From: a virus | IMG/VR virus record: IMGVR_UViG_3300047551_000892 | Coordinates: 1 to 37,626 of that record | Strand: one strand, 5' to 3' | Length of the DNA: 37,626 nucleotides | Part shown: one piece after another, positions 37,287-37,626 of the stretch | Numbering within the stretch: the stretch's first letter is position 1 | How the letters are laid out: each line of letters opens with the position of its first letter | Made by a program: the position numbers and the translations under genes | The notes under the pieces: model-generated | What the model was told of the DNA's origin: nothing | Databases searched by the model: none | Seen by the model: only the letters and a program-made list of their open reading frames with translations

Positions 37287-37626
37287 GCTGTACAAATCCC
37301 AAGGTCAACGGCTCGACGTTCTGCAACCAGCATGGCGGCGCAATATCTACAGACCGTAAGGCTTTCAATAAACTGTACGGTACTAAGCAATGGCAACAAT
37401 TCAGGCAGATCCAACTGTCAAAGCATCCGATCTGCGCTCGATGCCAAAGCCTCGGAAGAATTACGCCAGCTCACCACGTTGACCACATCTTCCCGCACAG
37501 AATGAACAGAGATAAATGGATGGGCAACCGCTTTCAGTCGCTCTGCGCTGAGTGTCACTCCATAAAGACCGGGCTTGAAAAAAAAGGCGAGGTGCACGAT
37601 TATGTTGCGGGCGAGATACACTTGAT
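37247..37626 (+). CDS. HNH endonuclease, open at window end
   Basis: At least 126 codons run from ATG 37247 to the window edge without a stop. The N-terminal Cys motif CRELGCTNPKVNGSTFCNQH looks like a zinc-binding lead. The nuclease part has FRQIQLSKHPICARCQSLGR (CxxC), then TPAHHVDHIFPHRMNRDKW (HHVDHI, the first catalytic motif) and GNRFQSLCAECHSIKTGLEK (N...LC..CH). HNH proteins next to terminase genes assist packaging cuts in cos phages. If the window is circular, the frame continues through position 1 to a TGA at 56-58, adding about 19 residues; otherwise the gene is truncated. Confidence 0.85.
   Translation, partial: MPRTPKQTTCRELGCTNPKVNGSTFCNQHGGAISTDRKAFNKLYGTKQWQQFRQIQLSKHPICARCQSLGRITPAHHVDHIFPHRMNRDKWMGNRFQSLCAECHSIKTGLEKKGEVHDYVAGEIHL

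Overview
The window reads as an almost complete, and probably whole, genome of a tailed double-stranded DNA phage with HK97-type head assembly and a long non-contractile (siphovirus-like) tail. The ParB-methyltransferase/terminase module sits at the left edge, and an HNH endonuclease gene runs off the right edge with no stop. If the last base is joined to the first, that HNH frame continues to a TGA at 56-58. This suggests a circular or circularly permuted contig of about 37.6 kb cut at an arbitrary point. I see no integrase, tRNA, rRNA, insertion sequence or CRISPR array. A GTA-type three-TM holin and a cytoplasmic T4-type lysozyme point to a Gram-negative, probably proteobacterial, host; this is an inference. 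No clear lysogeny module was recognised.

Layout. (1) 16-5644: ParB-DNA methyltransferase fusion, P27-type small terminase, large terminase, HK97 portal, a 35-residue ORF, S78 prohead protease. (2) 5655-8072: two tandem HK97-fold capsid paralogues, the second without the N-terminal scaffold-like region, separated by two mutually exclusive hairpins, one of which covers the second gene's ribosome binding site. (3) 8074-14646: head-tail connectors, tail terminator, tail tube, gp10-like protein, two tail assembly chaperone frames joined by a canonical -1 slippery site, tape measure, two distal tail proteins. (4) 14643-24992: adsorption module with a GNAT acetyltransferase, a J-like tail tip protein fused to a collagen-like stalk and an S74 autoprocessing chaperone, a 160-residue gene with no usual start codon (apparent ATA), a second collagen-like fibre, and several small fibre and LamG-lectin genes. 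(5) 25004-27976: a methyltransferase-glycosyltransferase-TPR fusion, then lysis (two membrane-anchored coiled-coil proteins, holin, lysozyme).

(6) 27954-31133, minus strand: a recombination/early operon read right to left, with a small conserved-looking phage protein, a 25-residue membrane peptide, ERF annealing protein, two unknowns, YbcO-like nuclease, SSB, YqaJ exonuclease and an apparently frameshifted small gene. It converges on the lysis genes. (7) 31224-37626, plus strand: a nuclease-like protein, a strongly structured possibly bistable RNA region at 31550-31709, a PAPS-reductase-like protein, a replication-protein-like domain, MazG, and a string of small tightly overlapping early genes including several winged-helix proteins. 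A clear intrinsic terminator lies at 36230-36253, followed by a conserved phage protein and the HNH endonuclease.

The structural genes are almost all joined by ATGA/GTGA/TTGA overlaps, which implies translational coupling in one long rightward late transcript. The adsorption region shows strong signs of modular exchange: collagen-like spacers, repeated beta modules, and LamG domains whose base composition differs from their linkers.
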